DNA of 64,000 bases from Heterorhizobium halophytocola. GTDB lineage: Bacteria > Pseudomonadota > Alphaproteobacteria > Rhizobiales > Rhizobiaceae. Location of the stretch: positions 434,001-498,000 of the forward strand of contig NZ_JAGGJU010000001.1 in assembly GCF_017873095.1 (NCBI RefSeq). The letters run 5' to 3'. The translations under genes and the position numbers were made by a program. The notes beneath the pieces are model-generated. The model did not search any database and was not told where the DNA came from. It saw nothing but the letters and a program-made list of their open reading frames with translations. Below, one piece after another: positions 16,811 through 27,097 of the stretch. Each line of letters starts with the position of its first letter. The first letter of the stretch is position 1.

Positions 16811-17755
16811 TCAGAAGGGCGAATCCGGGAAGTAGTAGTTCTCGGCATTCTCCTTGGTCACCAGCGTGGCATCCAGCGTATAGGTGCCCTTGACCGGAAC
16901 CTGGTCGTAGAGGGCGGCTGCCGTCAGCTCCATCGCGGTACCGACCATCGACGGCGGGTAGAGCACGTCGACCGGAATCATCTTGTCGCCGTCCATGACC
17001 TTCTTGATCATGTCCTTGGAGCCCGCACCGGCCACCACATACTGGATGTCGGAGCGCCCGGCCTGCTCGATCGCCTGCAGCACGCCGACGGCCATGTCGT
17101 CGTCCTGGCACCAGACCACGTCGATCTTCTGGTATTTCGTCAGATAGTCCTGCATCACCTTGAAGGCGTCGTCACGGTTCCAGTTGCCGAACTGCCGGTC
17201 GAGGATTTCGACCTTGGAGCCTTCGATGCCCTTGTCGAAACCGTCCTGGCGCTGCTGGTCGATCGGAATCGGCAGGCCGCGGATGACCACCACCTTGGCG
17301 TCCGGCGTGTTCTCGGCGATGTATTTGCCGGCGACTTCGCCGAGTGCGGGATTGTTGCCCGCGACATAGAGGTCGCGCACGCTGTCGTCATTGGTGGACG
17401 GCGCCCGGTCGACGATCGAGACGAATGTCCCCTTGCTCTTGATCTCCTTCATCGCGTTGACCAGCGGATCCGGATCGGTCGGCAGGATCACCAGCGCGTC
17501 GATCCCCTGCACCTCGAGATCCTGCAGCGCGTTCGCCTGGGTCGCCGGGTCCGGCGAGGTCTTGACGATCACCTTCAGGTCCGGATGCTCCTTCATCAGC
17601 AGATCGGCGACGCGGTTGGCGTGGTAGACGACGCCGGCGGTCCAGCCGTGGTCGGCGGCCGGGATCGAAACCCCGATCGTCTTGGCATCGGCGGCGAGCG
17701 CGTGGCCCGCCAGCATGGTCGCGGCCAGCGCCGCCCCCATCAAGGTCTTCAGCAT
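16811..17755 (-). CDS. Sugar ABC transporter substrate-binding protein (ribose type)
   Basis: The 314-residue protein has a 21-22-residue signal peptide ending ALAAD and matches periplasmic binding protein fold I sugar receptors (RbsB-like). The first strand TIGVSIPAADHGWTAGVV is typical, as is the internal block WCQDDDMAVGVLQAIEQAG (about 214-232) near the hinge. It belongs to the ATPase-permease-binding protein operon that runs down from 20472. The sugar it binds is unknown; the nearby isomerase and dehydrogenase suggest a polyol or rare sugar. Confidence 0.92.
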   Translation of the reverse strand: MLKTLMGAALAATMLAGHALAADAKTIGVSIPAADHGWTAGVVYHANRVADLLMKEHPDLKVIVKTSPDPATQANALQDLEVQGIDALVILPTDPDPLVNAMKEIKSKGTFVSIVDRAPSTNDDSVRDLYVAGNNPALGEVAGKYIAENTPDAKVVVIRGLPIPIDQQRQDGFDKGIEGSKVEILDRQFGNWNRDDAFKVMQDYLTKYQKIDVVWCQDDDMAVGVLQAIEQAGRSDIQYVVAGAGSKDMIKKVMDGDKMIPVDVLYPPSMVGTAMELTAAALYDQVPVKGTYTLDATLVTKENAENYYFPDSPF

Positions 17756-17828
17756 GTCAGTTCTCCTCCCAAGTCGTGCGGGGTCGCATGTGCAATTGGC
17801 CGGGGACCCCTCCCCTAAGACCGGCCGG

Positions 17829-18854
17829 TCACGATTTGCGCGCCAGCGAGCGCTGGACGAGCATCGCGATGATGATGATCGAGCCCTGGATGGCGCCGAT
17901 CAGATATTCGCTGATGAAGTTGGACAGCAGCATGATGTTGCCGACCAGTTCGAGAATGAAGGCACCGCAGATCGTGCCCCAGACGCGGCCCGCCCCGCCC
18001 TTCAGCGCCGTGCCGCCGACGACGACTGCGGTGATCGCCTGCAGTTCCCACAGCATGCCGGTGGTGGCAGACGTCGAGCCGAGCCGCGGCACGTAAAGCA
18101 GCACCGCGATCGCGACGCAGAGCCCCTGGATGACGAAGGCGACCGTGCGCACCACGTCGACACGCACGCCGGAATAGCGGGCCACCTCGCGGTTGGAGCC
18201 GACCGCCGTCACATGCCGGCCGTAGCGGGTCCGGTAGAGAATGACGGAGGCGACGGCGGTGACCGCCAGGATCACCAGGATCGGCACAGGCACGCCGAAC
18301 ACCGTGCCGAAATAGGCAGGCCGGTAGAGCGACTGCAGTTCGGACGACCGGAGCGTGATCGCGCCGCCCTGGCTGAGCCAGGTGGTCAGGCCGCGATAGA
18401 TGCCCATGGTGCCGAGCGTGGCGATGAAGGGCTCGATCTTGCCGACGGTGGTAATCAGCCCGTTCAGCAATCCGCAGGCAGCCCCGATCACCAGCGCCAG
18501 CAGCATGGCGGCGACCAGCATCAGCGCCGGATCGGTGATCACCCCGGAATTCATGAACAGGATCATCAGGCTGGCGACGAAAGCGACCATCGAGCCGACC
18601 GAGAGGTCGAGATCGCCCGACGAGATGACAAAGGTCGCGCCGACCGCGATGATGGCGATGAAGGCCGAGCGGGTCGCGACATTGGCAAGATTGGTGAGGC
18701 CGATGAAATTCGGATTGACCAGCGCGCCGACGATCAGCAGCAGGATCAGGGCGGCGAAGGGGGCGACCATGCGCAGGTCGACGTCGCGCCAGTTTCGTCC
18801 CCGCGTCCTCTCCTGCGGTTCGGTCTCGCTGTTCATGCTGCCATTTATGCTCAT
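17829..18854 (-). CDS. Sugar ABC transporter permease (ribose type)
   Basis: The 341-residue inner-membrane protein has about 9-10 hydrophobic segments and the usual RbsC-like internal motif (GLLNGLITTVGKIEPFIATLG, in part). I start it at ATG 18854, with AAGGACA upstream; a later ATG at 18836 is possible. It lies 74 bases before the binding protein gene and 88 bases after the ATPase gene. It forms the transmembrane channel of the importer. Its partner ATPase has two ABC domains, as expected for this class. Confidence 0.92.
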   Translation of the reverse strand: MSINGSMNSETEPQERTRGRNWRDVDLRMVAPFAALILLLIVGALVNPNFIGLTNLANVATRSAFIAIIAVGATFVISSGDLDLSVGSMVAFVASLMILFMNSGVITDPALMLVAAMLLALVIGAACGLLNGLITTVGKIEPFIATLGTMGIYRGLTTWLSQGGAITLRSSELQSLYRPAYFGTVFGVPVPILVILAVTAVASVILYRTRYGRHVTAVGSNREVARYSGVRVDVVRTVAFVIQGLCVAIAVLLYVPRLGSTSATTGMLWELQAITAVVVGGTALKGGAGRVWGTICGAFILELVGNIMLLSNFISEYLIGAIQGSIIIIAMLVQRSLARKS

Positions 18855-18942
18855 CTGCCGACTGTCCTTGCCCACATCCCTGCCCGCCGGATTCAAGTCC
18901 GCCGGCTCTTTGTCGTTCTGTCCGCCGCCCGACCCGAATGGG

Positions 18943-20472
<1,530 letters not shown>

Positions 20473-20515
20473 GATCCCTCCCTCAAGCAGCTCCTCAACC
20501 GCCTGTCCGCCACTA

Positions 20516-20550
20516 TGTAAACCTTTACACCAGGTATGTAAAGGTTTACA
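20516..20550. promoter_or_regulatory. Tandem LacI-type operators
   Basis: Two sites, TGTAAACCTTTACA (20516-20529) and TGTAAAGGTTTACA (20537-20550), are each symmetric except for the two central bases. They are reverse complements of each other, and their centres are 21 bases apart, about two helical turns. They lie 44 bases before the ATPase start and within the divergent space shared with the lacI gene at 20719. This arrangement favours cooperative binding by one LacI-family dimer pair. Confidence 0.75.
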
Positions 20551-20718
20551 TCTTGATGAAAGCTGGGGATTTCCAAGGGGTGTCCGGCTATCGCTCCGAC
20601 CGATCACGCCCTACAGTCCGACCGGCCCGGAAGACGGATCGTGCATGGCGGATGACCGCCCTGCCGCAACGGCATCCGGCGAGAAACCGTCAATCAGGGA
20701 AGCGGGGCCACCACCGCC

Positions 20719-21738
20719 GTGTCGATCCAGCCCTCCGCCACCATCGAAGATGTTGCACGCCTCGCCGAGGTGTCGATCGCGACGGTATCGCGGGCGATCC
20801 ACACGCCCGACAAGGTGGCGAAATCGACGCGCCAGCGGGTCAACCAGGCGATCGCGATCACCGGCTACACCACCAATGCGATGGCCCGTTCGCTGCGCAT
20901 GGGCCGCTCCAACATGATCCTGGTGCTGGCGCCCGATATCGGCGACCCGAATTTCTCCTCGATCCTGATCGGGCTGGAGAACGAGGCGCGCGCCGCCGGA
21001 TACGGCGTCCTGATCGGCCATACCCAGAACGACCCGGAGCGTGGGCTCGAATACCTGAAATTCCTGAATTCCAACCAGGCGGCCGGCCTCGTGCTGTTTA
21101 CCGGCCACGAACCGTTCGGCCATCAGGAGATGACCGCCCGCCTGCCGCCATCCGTCGCCGTCTTCGAGCCGGTCTTCGGCGCGCGCACCTCCTATGTCGG
21201 GGTGGACGACACGGCCGGCGCCCGCAAGGCCGCCGAATATCTGCTGGCATCCGGCCACAAGCGCATCGCCTTCATCGGTGAAGCGAAAACCCGTCTCGGC
21301 CACACCCGAAGGCGCAAGGGCTACGACCTTGCCTTGGACGCGGCCCGCATTCCGGCCAGCAGCCGGATGGTGATCGACGGCGACGGAACGATCGAGAGCG
21401 GCCGGCTGGCGCTGGAGCAGCTCTTCATGCGCGACACGCTGCCGACCGCCTTCATGTGCGTCAACGACGCAACCGCAATTGGCGTGATCAACGGCCTGTC
21501 GGCCCGCGGCTACGATCTGCCGCGCGATTTCTCCGTCATCGGCTTCGACGACGTGCCGCAGGCGACCTTTCTCAACCCGGCACTGACGACCGTGCGCCAG
21601 CCCCGCTCGGCAATCGGTCGCCAGGCGATGGCGCTGCTGATCGCGCAGCTCGGCAACGGTCTTGCCGAGTCGAAGGAGATCCTGATCATGCCGGATCTCG
21701 TCGTGCGCGGCTCGGTGACGGCGCCGGGCAAGAAATAG
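20719..21738 (+). CDS. LacI family transcriptional regulator of the ribose-type transporter
   Basis: The 339-residue protein starts with GTG and has the LacI helix-turn-helix at the N-terminus (ATIEDVARLAEVSIATVSRAI, in part) plus the hinge segment NAMARSLRMGRSNMI. The C-terminal periplasmic-binding-like domain (about 62-330) ends in the usual FDDVPQATFLNPALTTVRQP. It is divergent from the sugar ABC operon and faces the tandem TGTAAA sites. Repression of that operon, relieved by the imported sugar, is the simplest model. No ligand can be named. Confidence 0.93.
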   Translation: MSIQPSATIEDVARLAEVSIATVSRAIHTPDKVAKSTRQRVNQAIAITGYTTNAMARSLRMGRSNMILVLAPDIGDPNFSSILIGLENEARAAGYGVLIGHTQNDPERGLEYLKFLNSNQAAGLVLFTGHEPFGHQEMTARLPPSVAVFEPVFGARTSYVGVDDTAGARKAAEYLLASGHKRIAFIGEAKTRLGHTRRRKGYDLALDAARIPASSRMVIDGDGTIESGRLALEQLFMRDTLPTAFMCVNDATAIGVINGLSARGYDLPRDFSVIGFDDVPQATFLNPALTTVRQPRSAIGRQAMALLIAQLGNGLAESKEILIMPDLVVRGSVTAPGKK

Positions 21739-21828
21739 ATGTACGGCTGCCGAAATATCTTTTCATTTCCCATACGATCATATCAAGCTCGGCCAGCTTC
21801 CAGCGAGCGACCTCAGGGGCAGAAGTCC

Positions 21829-22806
21829 TCAGGGCCAGACAGGCGCGCCGTCCAGGCCGGCGGTTTCGGGGAGGCCGCAGATCAGGTTCGCATTCTGCAA
21901 CGCTTGGCCAGCCGCCCCCTTCCCGAGATTGTCGACGACGCCCATCGCGATCACAAGATTACGTGCCGGATCAGCGGCATAGCTGACGAATGCCAGATTC
22001 GAGCCCGTGGCCCATTTGGTCTGCGGCGGATTGTCCGTGACGCGAACGAATGCGCGTTCGAAATAGAAGCGCCGCGCCGCGTCCAGACACTGGTCGGTCG
22101 TGGCGCTGCCGCGGCAATAGATGGTAACGAGTACGCCGCGGGTCATCGGCACAAGGTGCGGCGTAAAGACTAACCCAGCCACACTGGCACCACCAAGCCG
22201 CGCGATCGTCTTGGCCATCTCAGGCATGTGAACATGCTTGAGCAAACCGTAGGGCTGTAGGTTCTCATTGCTCTCGGCGTAGCCGAACTTGCTGTCTGCG
22301 CCGCCGCGCCCGGCACCGGAAACGCCGGTCTTCGCGTCAATCACGATATTGCCGGGTTCAATGAGGTTGTTGACGAGCAGTGGCGCCAGAGCGGTAAGGG
22401 TTGCAGCTGGAAAGCAACCGGGATTGGCGATCCGGGCCTGGCCCTTGATTTGGTCTGGCCAGATGTCCGCCAAGCCGTAGGTCCAACCTTCGGCATAGCG
22501 GTGGTCGCCGCCGATATCGACAATCTTGATATCCTTGGAAACACGCGCAAGCGCTTCGGCAGAGGCACCCGTGGGCAACGATGCAAACAACACGTCAAGC
22601 TTCGGAAGACTTGCCGGATCCCACTTCTCAATCACCAGCCCGGCGAGCTTTTGCGGCACCCCGGGGAAGCGGTCCAACAAACGGCTGCCGGCACTCCCCT
22701 CCCCCGCGGCGTAGACGAGGTCGAAATGCGGATGGTTTGCGATCAGGCGCATGGCCTCGCCGCCACCAAACCCGCTGATCCCGACAATCCCGACGCGCAT
22801 GCTCAT
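21829..22806 (-). CDS. ArgC-like N-acetyl-gamma-glutamyl-phosphate reductase, divergent
   Basis: The 325-residue enzyme (ATG 22806) is related to ArgC, which reduces N-acetylglutamyl phosphate to the semialdehyde. The catalytic Cys131 sits in NPGCFPAATL. The Rossmann loop is GIVGISGFGGGEAMRLI. It lacks the usual DLSADFR segment after the Rossmann fold and has DIGGDHRYAEG instead. Its base use also looks less G+C-rich at third positions than its neighbours. It lies alone, convergent with the lacI gene. It may be a second, horizontally acquired copy or act on another acyl phosphate; the true argC may lie elsewhere. Confidence 0.8.
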   Translation of the reverse strand: MSMRVGIVGISGFGGGEAMRLIANHPHFDLVYAAGEGSAGSRLLDRFPGVPQKLAGLVIEKWDPASLPKLDVLFASLPTGASAEALARVSKDIKIVDIGGDHRYAEGWTYGLADIWPDQIKGQARIANPGCFPAATLTALAPLLVNNLIEPGNIVIDAKTGVSGAGRGGADSKFGYAESNENLQPYGLLKHVHMPEMAKTIARLGGASVAGLVFTPHLVPMTRGVLVTIYCRGSATTDQCLDAARRFYFERAFVRVTDNPPQTKWATGSNLAFVSYAADPARNLVIAMGVVDNLGKGAAGQALQNANLICGLPETAGLDGAPVWP

Positions 22807-23071
22807 GATCGTGCCCCAATGCTGATCCGCCCGCAGACAGTGAGCCACCGCGCGCTATTGGCGAGGTGGCTCAGCCCGCAACCGGCGTTGGTTATCAGCA
22901 TGCGAATTGCCCAGACCGCCGATAATGTCAAGAGATCCGGCCTCGTTCCGTTCAGGGAGCGCGGATATCTGCAATCTTCGCGATCACCGAACCTGCTGGC
23001 GGTACCTCCTCACCTAGATCGACTGGTCTGCATCGGCCCCTGACCTCAGATGTAAACTTCCATCAAGTGCC

Positions 23072-23944
23072 TCACGCCGCCTTGGCTATGCCGTCGAGCT
23101 CGGCGATCACATCCGCCGAAAGGTCGATATCGGCAACGGCGAGGTTTTCCCGGAGATGCCCGCGCGACGACGTGCCGGGGATCAGCAGGATATTGCCGGA
23201 CCGCTTCAGCAGCCAGGCAAGCGCCACCTGCATCGGCGTATGGCCGAGCCGCTCCGCAACTGCCGAGAGTGTCGAGGACTGCAGCGGAGAGAAGCCGCCG
23301 AGCGGGAAGAACGGCACATAAGCAGTGCCTTCGGCCGCCAGTTGGTCGATCAGCGCGTCGTCGCCGCGATGCGCCAGGTTATATTGGTTCTGCACGCAGA
23401 CGATATCGGTGATCTTGCGCCCGTCGGCGACCTGCCTGGCGGTCACGTTGGACAGCCCGATATGCTTGACCAGGCCCTGGCGCTGCAGGTCTGCCAGCAC
23501 GGTGAGCGGCTCCTCGAGCGAGCCCTCGGCCGGGCCATGGATGTCGAACATGGCGCGCAGGTTGACGACGTCGAGCGCGTCGAGGCCGAGATTCGTCAGG
23601 TTGTCATGCACCGCCTTGGTCAGCGCTTCCTTCGAGAAGGCCGGATTCCAGGAGGCGTCCTCACCGCGTGTCGCGCCGATCTTGGTGACGATCACCAGAT
23701 CGTCCTTGTAGGGATGCAGTGCTTCCTTAATGATCTGGTTGGTGATATGCGGACCGTAGAAGTCGCTGGTGTCGATGTGGTTGACGCCGCTTTCGACCGC
23801 CTCGCGCAGGACGGCGACCGCTTCCGCGCGATCCTTCGGCGGGCCGAAGACACCCGGACCTGCCAGCTGCATGGCGCCATAGCCGAGACGCTTTACGTTA
23901 AGGTCGCCGAGGGCGAAGGTGCCGGTCTTTTCGAGATTGGCCAT
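23072..23944 (-). CDS. Aldo/keto reductase
   Basis: The 290-residue enzyme is an AKR TIM barrel that uses NADPH to reduce aldehydes or ketones. The catalytic tetrad is visible: the Asp and Tyr in HIDTSDFYGPH, Lys in VIVTKIG, and the conserved residues in the early HIDTS. The C-terminal NADPH segment is ILLIPGTSSRGHLRENL. GGAGA precedes the ATG at 23944. It is divergent from a LysR regulator, the usual arrangement in which the regulator controls the reductase. Substrate unknown. Confidence 0.92.
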   Translation of the reverse strand: MANLEKTGTFALGDLNVKRLGYGAMQLAGPGVFGPPKDRAEAVAVLREAVESGVNHIDTSDFYGPHITNQIIKEALHPYKDDLVIVTKIGATRGEDASWNPAFSKEALTKAVHDNLTNLGLDALDVVNLRAMFDIHGPAEGSLEEPLTVLADLQRQGLVKHIGLSNVTARQVADGRKITDIVCVQNQYNLAHRGDDALIDQLAAEGTAYVPFFPLGGFSPLQSSTLSAVAERLGHTPMQVALAWLLKRSGNILLIPGTSSRGHLRENLAVADIDLSADVIAELDGIAKAA

Positions 23945-24008
23945 GATCTGTTCTCCATTGTTTGATCTGAACTGAACATAGGGTGGTTTCGGCCTCCCGA
24001 AAACCGGC

Positions 24009-24043
24009 TATAATCCGCACGGGCTGTCCGGATTTTCGGACAG
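24009..24043 (+). promoter_or_regulatory. LysR promoter and leader dyad
   Basis: A perfect TATAAT lies at 24009-24014, 49 bases before the LysR ATG, with only a weak -35. Just after it, CTGTCCG and CGGACAG (24024-24043) form an inverted repeat with a 6-base spacer. The dyad includes T-N-A symmetry of the kind LysR proteins bind, so the regulator may control both itself and the divergent reductase. Confidence 0.45.
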
Positions 24044-24062
24044 TGGTGAGGGAGATGGATCG

Positions 24063-24977
24063 ATGCGCGACAGGCCGGAGATGAGCGATGTCAGCGCCTT
24101 CCTCGCAGTGGCGAGGGCCGGCGGTTTCCGCGAGGCGGCGCGCACCAGCAGCAGCAGTTCCTCGGCGCTCAGCGACGCGGTACGGCGGCTGGAGGCCCGG
24201 CTCGGCGTGCGCCTGCTCAACCGCACCACCCGCGCCGTGGTGCCGACCGAGGCCGGTCGCGGCCTGATGGAACGCGTGAGCCCTGCCTTCGGCGAGATCG
24301 ACGCGGCGCTGGAGCATGTGATGAGTTTTCGCGGCCGCGCGGCCGGCACGCTGAGGCTGAACGTGCCGGCCAGCGCCAGCCGGCTGGTGCTGCCGGCCAT
24401 CGTGCCGCGCTTCCTGGCGGCCTATCCCGATATCCGGCTCGAGGTCGATACCGACGAGAGCCTGATCGACGTGATCGCCGCCGGCTACGATGCCGGCATC
24501 CGCTATGACGAGAGGCTGGCGCAGGACATGATCGCGGTGCCGATCGGGCCTCGCGTCCAGCGCTTCGCCTTTGGTGCCGCGCCGGCCTATCTCGACAAAC
24601 ACGGCCGGCCGGAGCATCCGCGCGACCTGCTGTCCCATAACTGCATCCGCAGCCGCTTTGCCGGGCGCTCGGTCATGGCCTGGGAGTTCGAACGCGATGG
24701 CGAGGAGGTCATCGTCGAGCCGCAGGGGCAGCTGGTGGTCCAGGCCGGCGACGGCTCCGAGCTCGGCATTGCCGCGGCGGTGGCCGGCAGCGGCATCATG
24801 GCGCTGTTCGAGGACTGGCTGCAACCGCATTTCGACAGCGGCGCGCTGGAACCGGTGCTGCAGCCCTGGTGGCTCGGTTTTCCCGGCCCGTTTCTGTATT
24901 ATCCAGGCCGCCGCCTGCAGCCCGCGCCGCTGCGCGCCTTCATCGACTTCATCAAGGCACATGCGGCCGAGCGCTGA
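24063..24977 (+). CDS. LysR family transcriptional regulator
   Basis: The 304-residue protein has the N-terminal winged helix (about 6-65) with the recognition region TSSSSSALSDAVRRLEARLG. The effector-binding domain follows (about 92-300), with the usual GTLRLNVPASASRLVLPAIVP opening (split here). It is divergent from the aldo/keto reductase and probably regulates it. The serine-rich stretch in the helix is unusual but in register. ATG 24063 is used; the ATG six codons further on is a possible alternative. Confidence 0.9.
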   Translation: MRDRPEMSDVSAFLAVARAGGFREAARTSSSSSSALSDAVRRLEARLGVRLLNRTTRAVVPTEAGRGLMERVSPAFGEIDAALEHVMSFRGRAAGTLRLNVPASASRLVLPAIVPRFLAAYPDIRLEVDTDESLIDVIAAGYDAGIRYDERLAQDMIAVPIGPRVQRFAFGAAPAYLDKHGRPEHPRDLLSHNCIRSRFAGRSVMAWEFERDGEEVIVEPQGQLVVQAGDGSELGIAAAVAGSGIMALFEDWLQPHFDSGALEPVLQPWWLGFPGPFLYYPGRRLQPAPLRAFIDFIKAHAAER

Positions 24978-25397
24978 TCAGCGCTTTCCGGCGCGGCGCA
25001 TCGGCATGCTGTCGACGAGATCGAACAGCGCGTCATCCGCGACCACCTCGAAGCTCCTGAGCTTGATGCCGCCATCCTTGCCGACGAGCACGGCTTCGAA
25101 GGCATCACCGCCGACCATGGCCTCCGCCTTCAGGGCTTGCCAATCGATGCCGGCGCCGTCGCCGTGCAGAGAGCGCAGCCTGCCGTCGCCCACCGCAAGC
25201 ACCACCATGTCGCGATCGGCCAGCGCCGCTTTTCGCGTCTCCAGCTCGGCAATCTGCTGCACGAGCTTCGGATCGTCGCTCCTGGCAAAAAGTACGAGGA
25301 CCCGATTTTTCCAGGTATATCTCGATAGACTGTCCATGGCCCACGCTCCGTTCACGGAAAGGAAAAGGGCAGCGATGGTGATGAGTAGCGTCTTCAT
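24978..25397 (-). CDS. DUF4174 domain-containing protein, exported
   Basis: I use ATG 25397 (139 residues), which follows GAGGGG and opens a clear signal peptide of about 20 residues ending in NGAWA. The mature part begins MDSLSRYTWKNRVLVLFA and fits the DUF4174 family, a thioredoxin-like fold of unknown function without the CxxC redox pair. It also carries a basic C-terminus, MPMRRAGKR. The frame extends upstream but reads as noise there. It is convergent with the LysR gene, ending one base from it. Confidence 0.78.
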   Translation of the reverse strand: MKTLLITIAALFLSVNGAWAMDSLSRYTWKNRVLVLFARSDDPKLVQQIAELETRKAALADRDMVVLAVGDGRLRSLHGDGAGIDWQALKAEAMVGGDAFEAVLVGKDGGIKLRSFEVVADDALFDLVDSMPMRRAGKR

Positions 25398-25504
25398 CCG
25401 CGGTTCCCCTCTCGGTCTCAGAGGTGGCAACGAATGACGGCACCCTTGGTTCGGGCTCTCACGCCTCTGTGAAGCTACGGTGCGAATGCCAGGACGGCAT
25501 AAAG

Positions 25505-25533
25505 GCCTTCTCCCCGGCAGGCGGGGAGAAGGC
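25505..25533 (-). terminator. Terminator after xylA
   Basis: A perfect 12-base stem, GCCTTCTCCCCG and CGGGGAGAAGGC, with a 5-base loop lies 28 bases past the xylA stop and is followed by TTTA on the minus strand. It is a plausible intrinsic terminator for the xylose cassette. Confidence 0.75.
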
Positions 25534-25560
25534 TGTTCATGGGTAATCGGCCGCCAGCGG

Positions 25561-26871
25561 TCAGACGTAGCGGTTGACCACGTTCTCCAGATATTCCTGG
25601 CGGCCCGATTTCGGCTCAGGGTTGATGTTGTCCCGCTCGACCTTTTCGGCGATCTCCGACAGCGAATATTCGCCGCGCAGCATCTTCTGGGCCTCCGGCA
25701 CGTTCCAACCGGCATAGCGCTCGTCGAGCGGCTTCTGCAGGGCGCCGTCCTCGACCATCTTCGCGGCGGCCTTGAGGCCACGCGCGCAGCAGTCCATGCC
25801 GCCGATATGGCCGATCAGCAGGTCTTCCGGATCGATCGACTGGCGGCGCAGCTTGGCGTCGAAATTGGTACCGCCGGTGGTGAAGCCGCCCGCCTTCAGT
25901 ACCTGGTAATAGGCAAGCGTCATTTCCGGCACGTTGTTGGGGAACTGGTCGGTATCCCAGCCGGACTGATAGTCGTTACGGTTCATGTCGATCGAGCCGA
26001 AAATGCCGAGCGCCGCGGCGAGCGCCAGCTCGTGCTCGAAGGTGTGCCCGGCCAGGATCGCATGGCCCTGCTCGATGTTCATCTTCACTTCGTTCTCGAG
26101 GCCGTAGCGCTTGAGGAAGCCGTAGACGGTCGCAACATCGTAATCGTACTGGTGCTTGGTCGGCTCCTGCGGCTTCGGCTCGACCAGGATCTGGCCCTTG
26201 AAGCCGATCTTGTGCTTGTAGTCGACGACCATGGTCAGCATCCGCGCCATCTGGTCGAATTCGCGCGAGAGATCGGTGTTGAGCAGGGTCTCGTATCCCT
26301 CGCGGCCGCCCCACAGCACGTAGTTCTCGCCGCCGAGCTTCATCGTCGCGTCCATGCAGGTCTTGATGGTCGCGGCCGAATAGGCAAACACGTCCGGATC
26401 CGGATTGGTCGAGGCACCCGACATGAAGCGGCGGTTGGAGAACAGGTTGGCCGTGCCCCAGAGCAGCTTGACGCCGGTCTCTTCCTGCTTGCCCGAAAAG
26501 TAGTCGACGATCTCCTCGAGGTTCTTCGTATTCTCGGCGAAGGTCTTGCCCTCGGGGCGCACATCGGCGTCGTGGAAGCAGTAATAGGGCGCACCCAGCA
26601 GCTGGAACATCTCGAAGGCGACATCGGCCTTCAGCTTGGCCTTGTCCATCTCGCCGTCATACCAGGGCCGGTCGAAGGTGCGCCCGCCAAAGGGATCGCC
26701 GCCCTCCCAGGCGAAGGAATGCCAATAGGCGACGGCAAAGCGCAGATGATCCTCCATCCGCTTGCCCATGACCATCTCGTCGGGATTGTAGAAGCGATAG
26801 GCCAGCGGATTGGTGCTGTCCGGACCTTCGTATTGGACCTTTTGGATATTGCCGAAAAAGCCTGTGCTCAT
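25561..26871 (-). CDS. xylA: Xylose isomerase
   Basis: The 436-residue enzyme (ATG 26871, with GGAGGAAA upstream) converts D-xylose to D-xylulose. Catalytic His100 and Asp103 lie in [11 protein letters not shown]; the metal and substrate residues include Glu and Lys in [12 protein letters not shown], and the His of [10 protein letters not shown]. Class II length (about 440) fits. It is last in lacI-xylB-xylA, but a RIME-like element lies between xylB and xylA, so it may also have its own promoter. Confidence 0.96.
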   Translation of the reverse strand: MSTGFFGNIQKVQYEGPDSTNPLAYRFYNPDEMVMGKRMEDHLRFAVAYWHSFAWEGGDPFGGRTFDRPWYDGEMDKAKLKADVAFEMFQLLGAPYYCFHDADVRPEGKTFAENTKNLEEIVDYFSGKQEETGVKLLWGTANLFSNRRFMSGASTNPDPDVFAYSAATIKTCMDATMKLGGENYVLWGGREGYETLLNTDLSREFDQMARMLTMVVDYKHKIGFKGQILVEPKPQEPTKHQYDYDVATVYGFLKRYGLENEVKMNIEQGHAILAGHTFEHELALAAALGIFGSIDMNRNDYQSGWDTDQFPNNVPEMTLAYYQVLKAGGFTTGGTNFDAKLRRQSIDPEDLLIGHIGGMDCCARGLKAAAKMVEDGALQKPLDERYAGWNVPEAQKMLRGEYSLSEIAEKVERDNINPEPKSGRQEYLENVVNRYV

Positions 26872-26924
26872 GAAAGGTTTCCTCCTGTTGAAATGATGAG
26901 ATTGTCCGACCGACACAGGGTCTT

Positions 26925-27078
26925 ACCCCCCCTCGGTTCTGCCGGACATCTCCCCCTCAAGGGGGGAGATTTGCAAGGCGCCTGCCCCCGCCTTCTCTTC
27001 GGCGTTGGAATGAGCCCAGAGCGTTCCTCCTGCGATCTCCCCCCTTGAGGGGGAGATGCCGGCAGGCAGAGGGGGGGT
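26925..27078. repeat. RIME-like intergenic mosaic element between xylB and xylA
   Basis: The element is 154 bases. Its outer ends are ACCCCCCCTC and GAGGGGGGGT, a perfect 10-base inverted repeat. Two internal hairpins have ATCTCCCCC/GGGGGAGAT arms (26948-26970 and 27035-27057). The layout resembles rhizobial RIME elements. It fills most of the 226-base gap between xylB and xylA and could affect mRNA stability or partial termination. Confidence 0.8.
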
Positions 27079-27097
27079 GCTGAAACGCCTTCGCGCC

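Noticed and set aside
25480..27048. 522-codon plus-strand frame over xylA.
   Set aside because: Shadow of xylA with a biased composition and no ribosome site.
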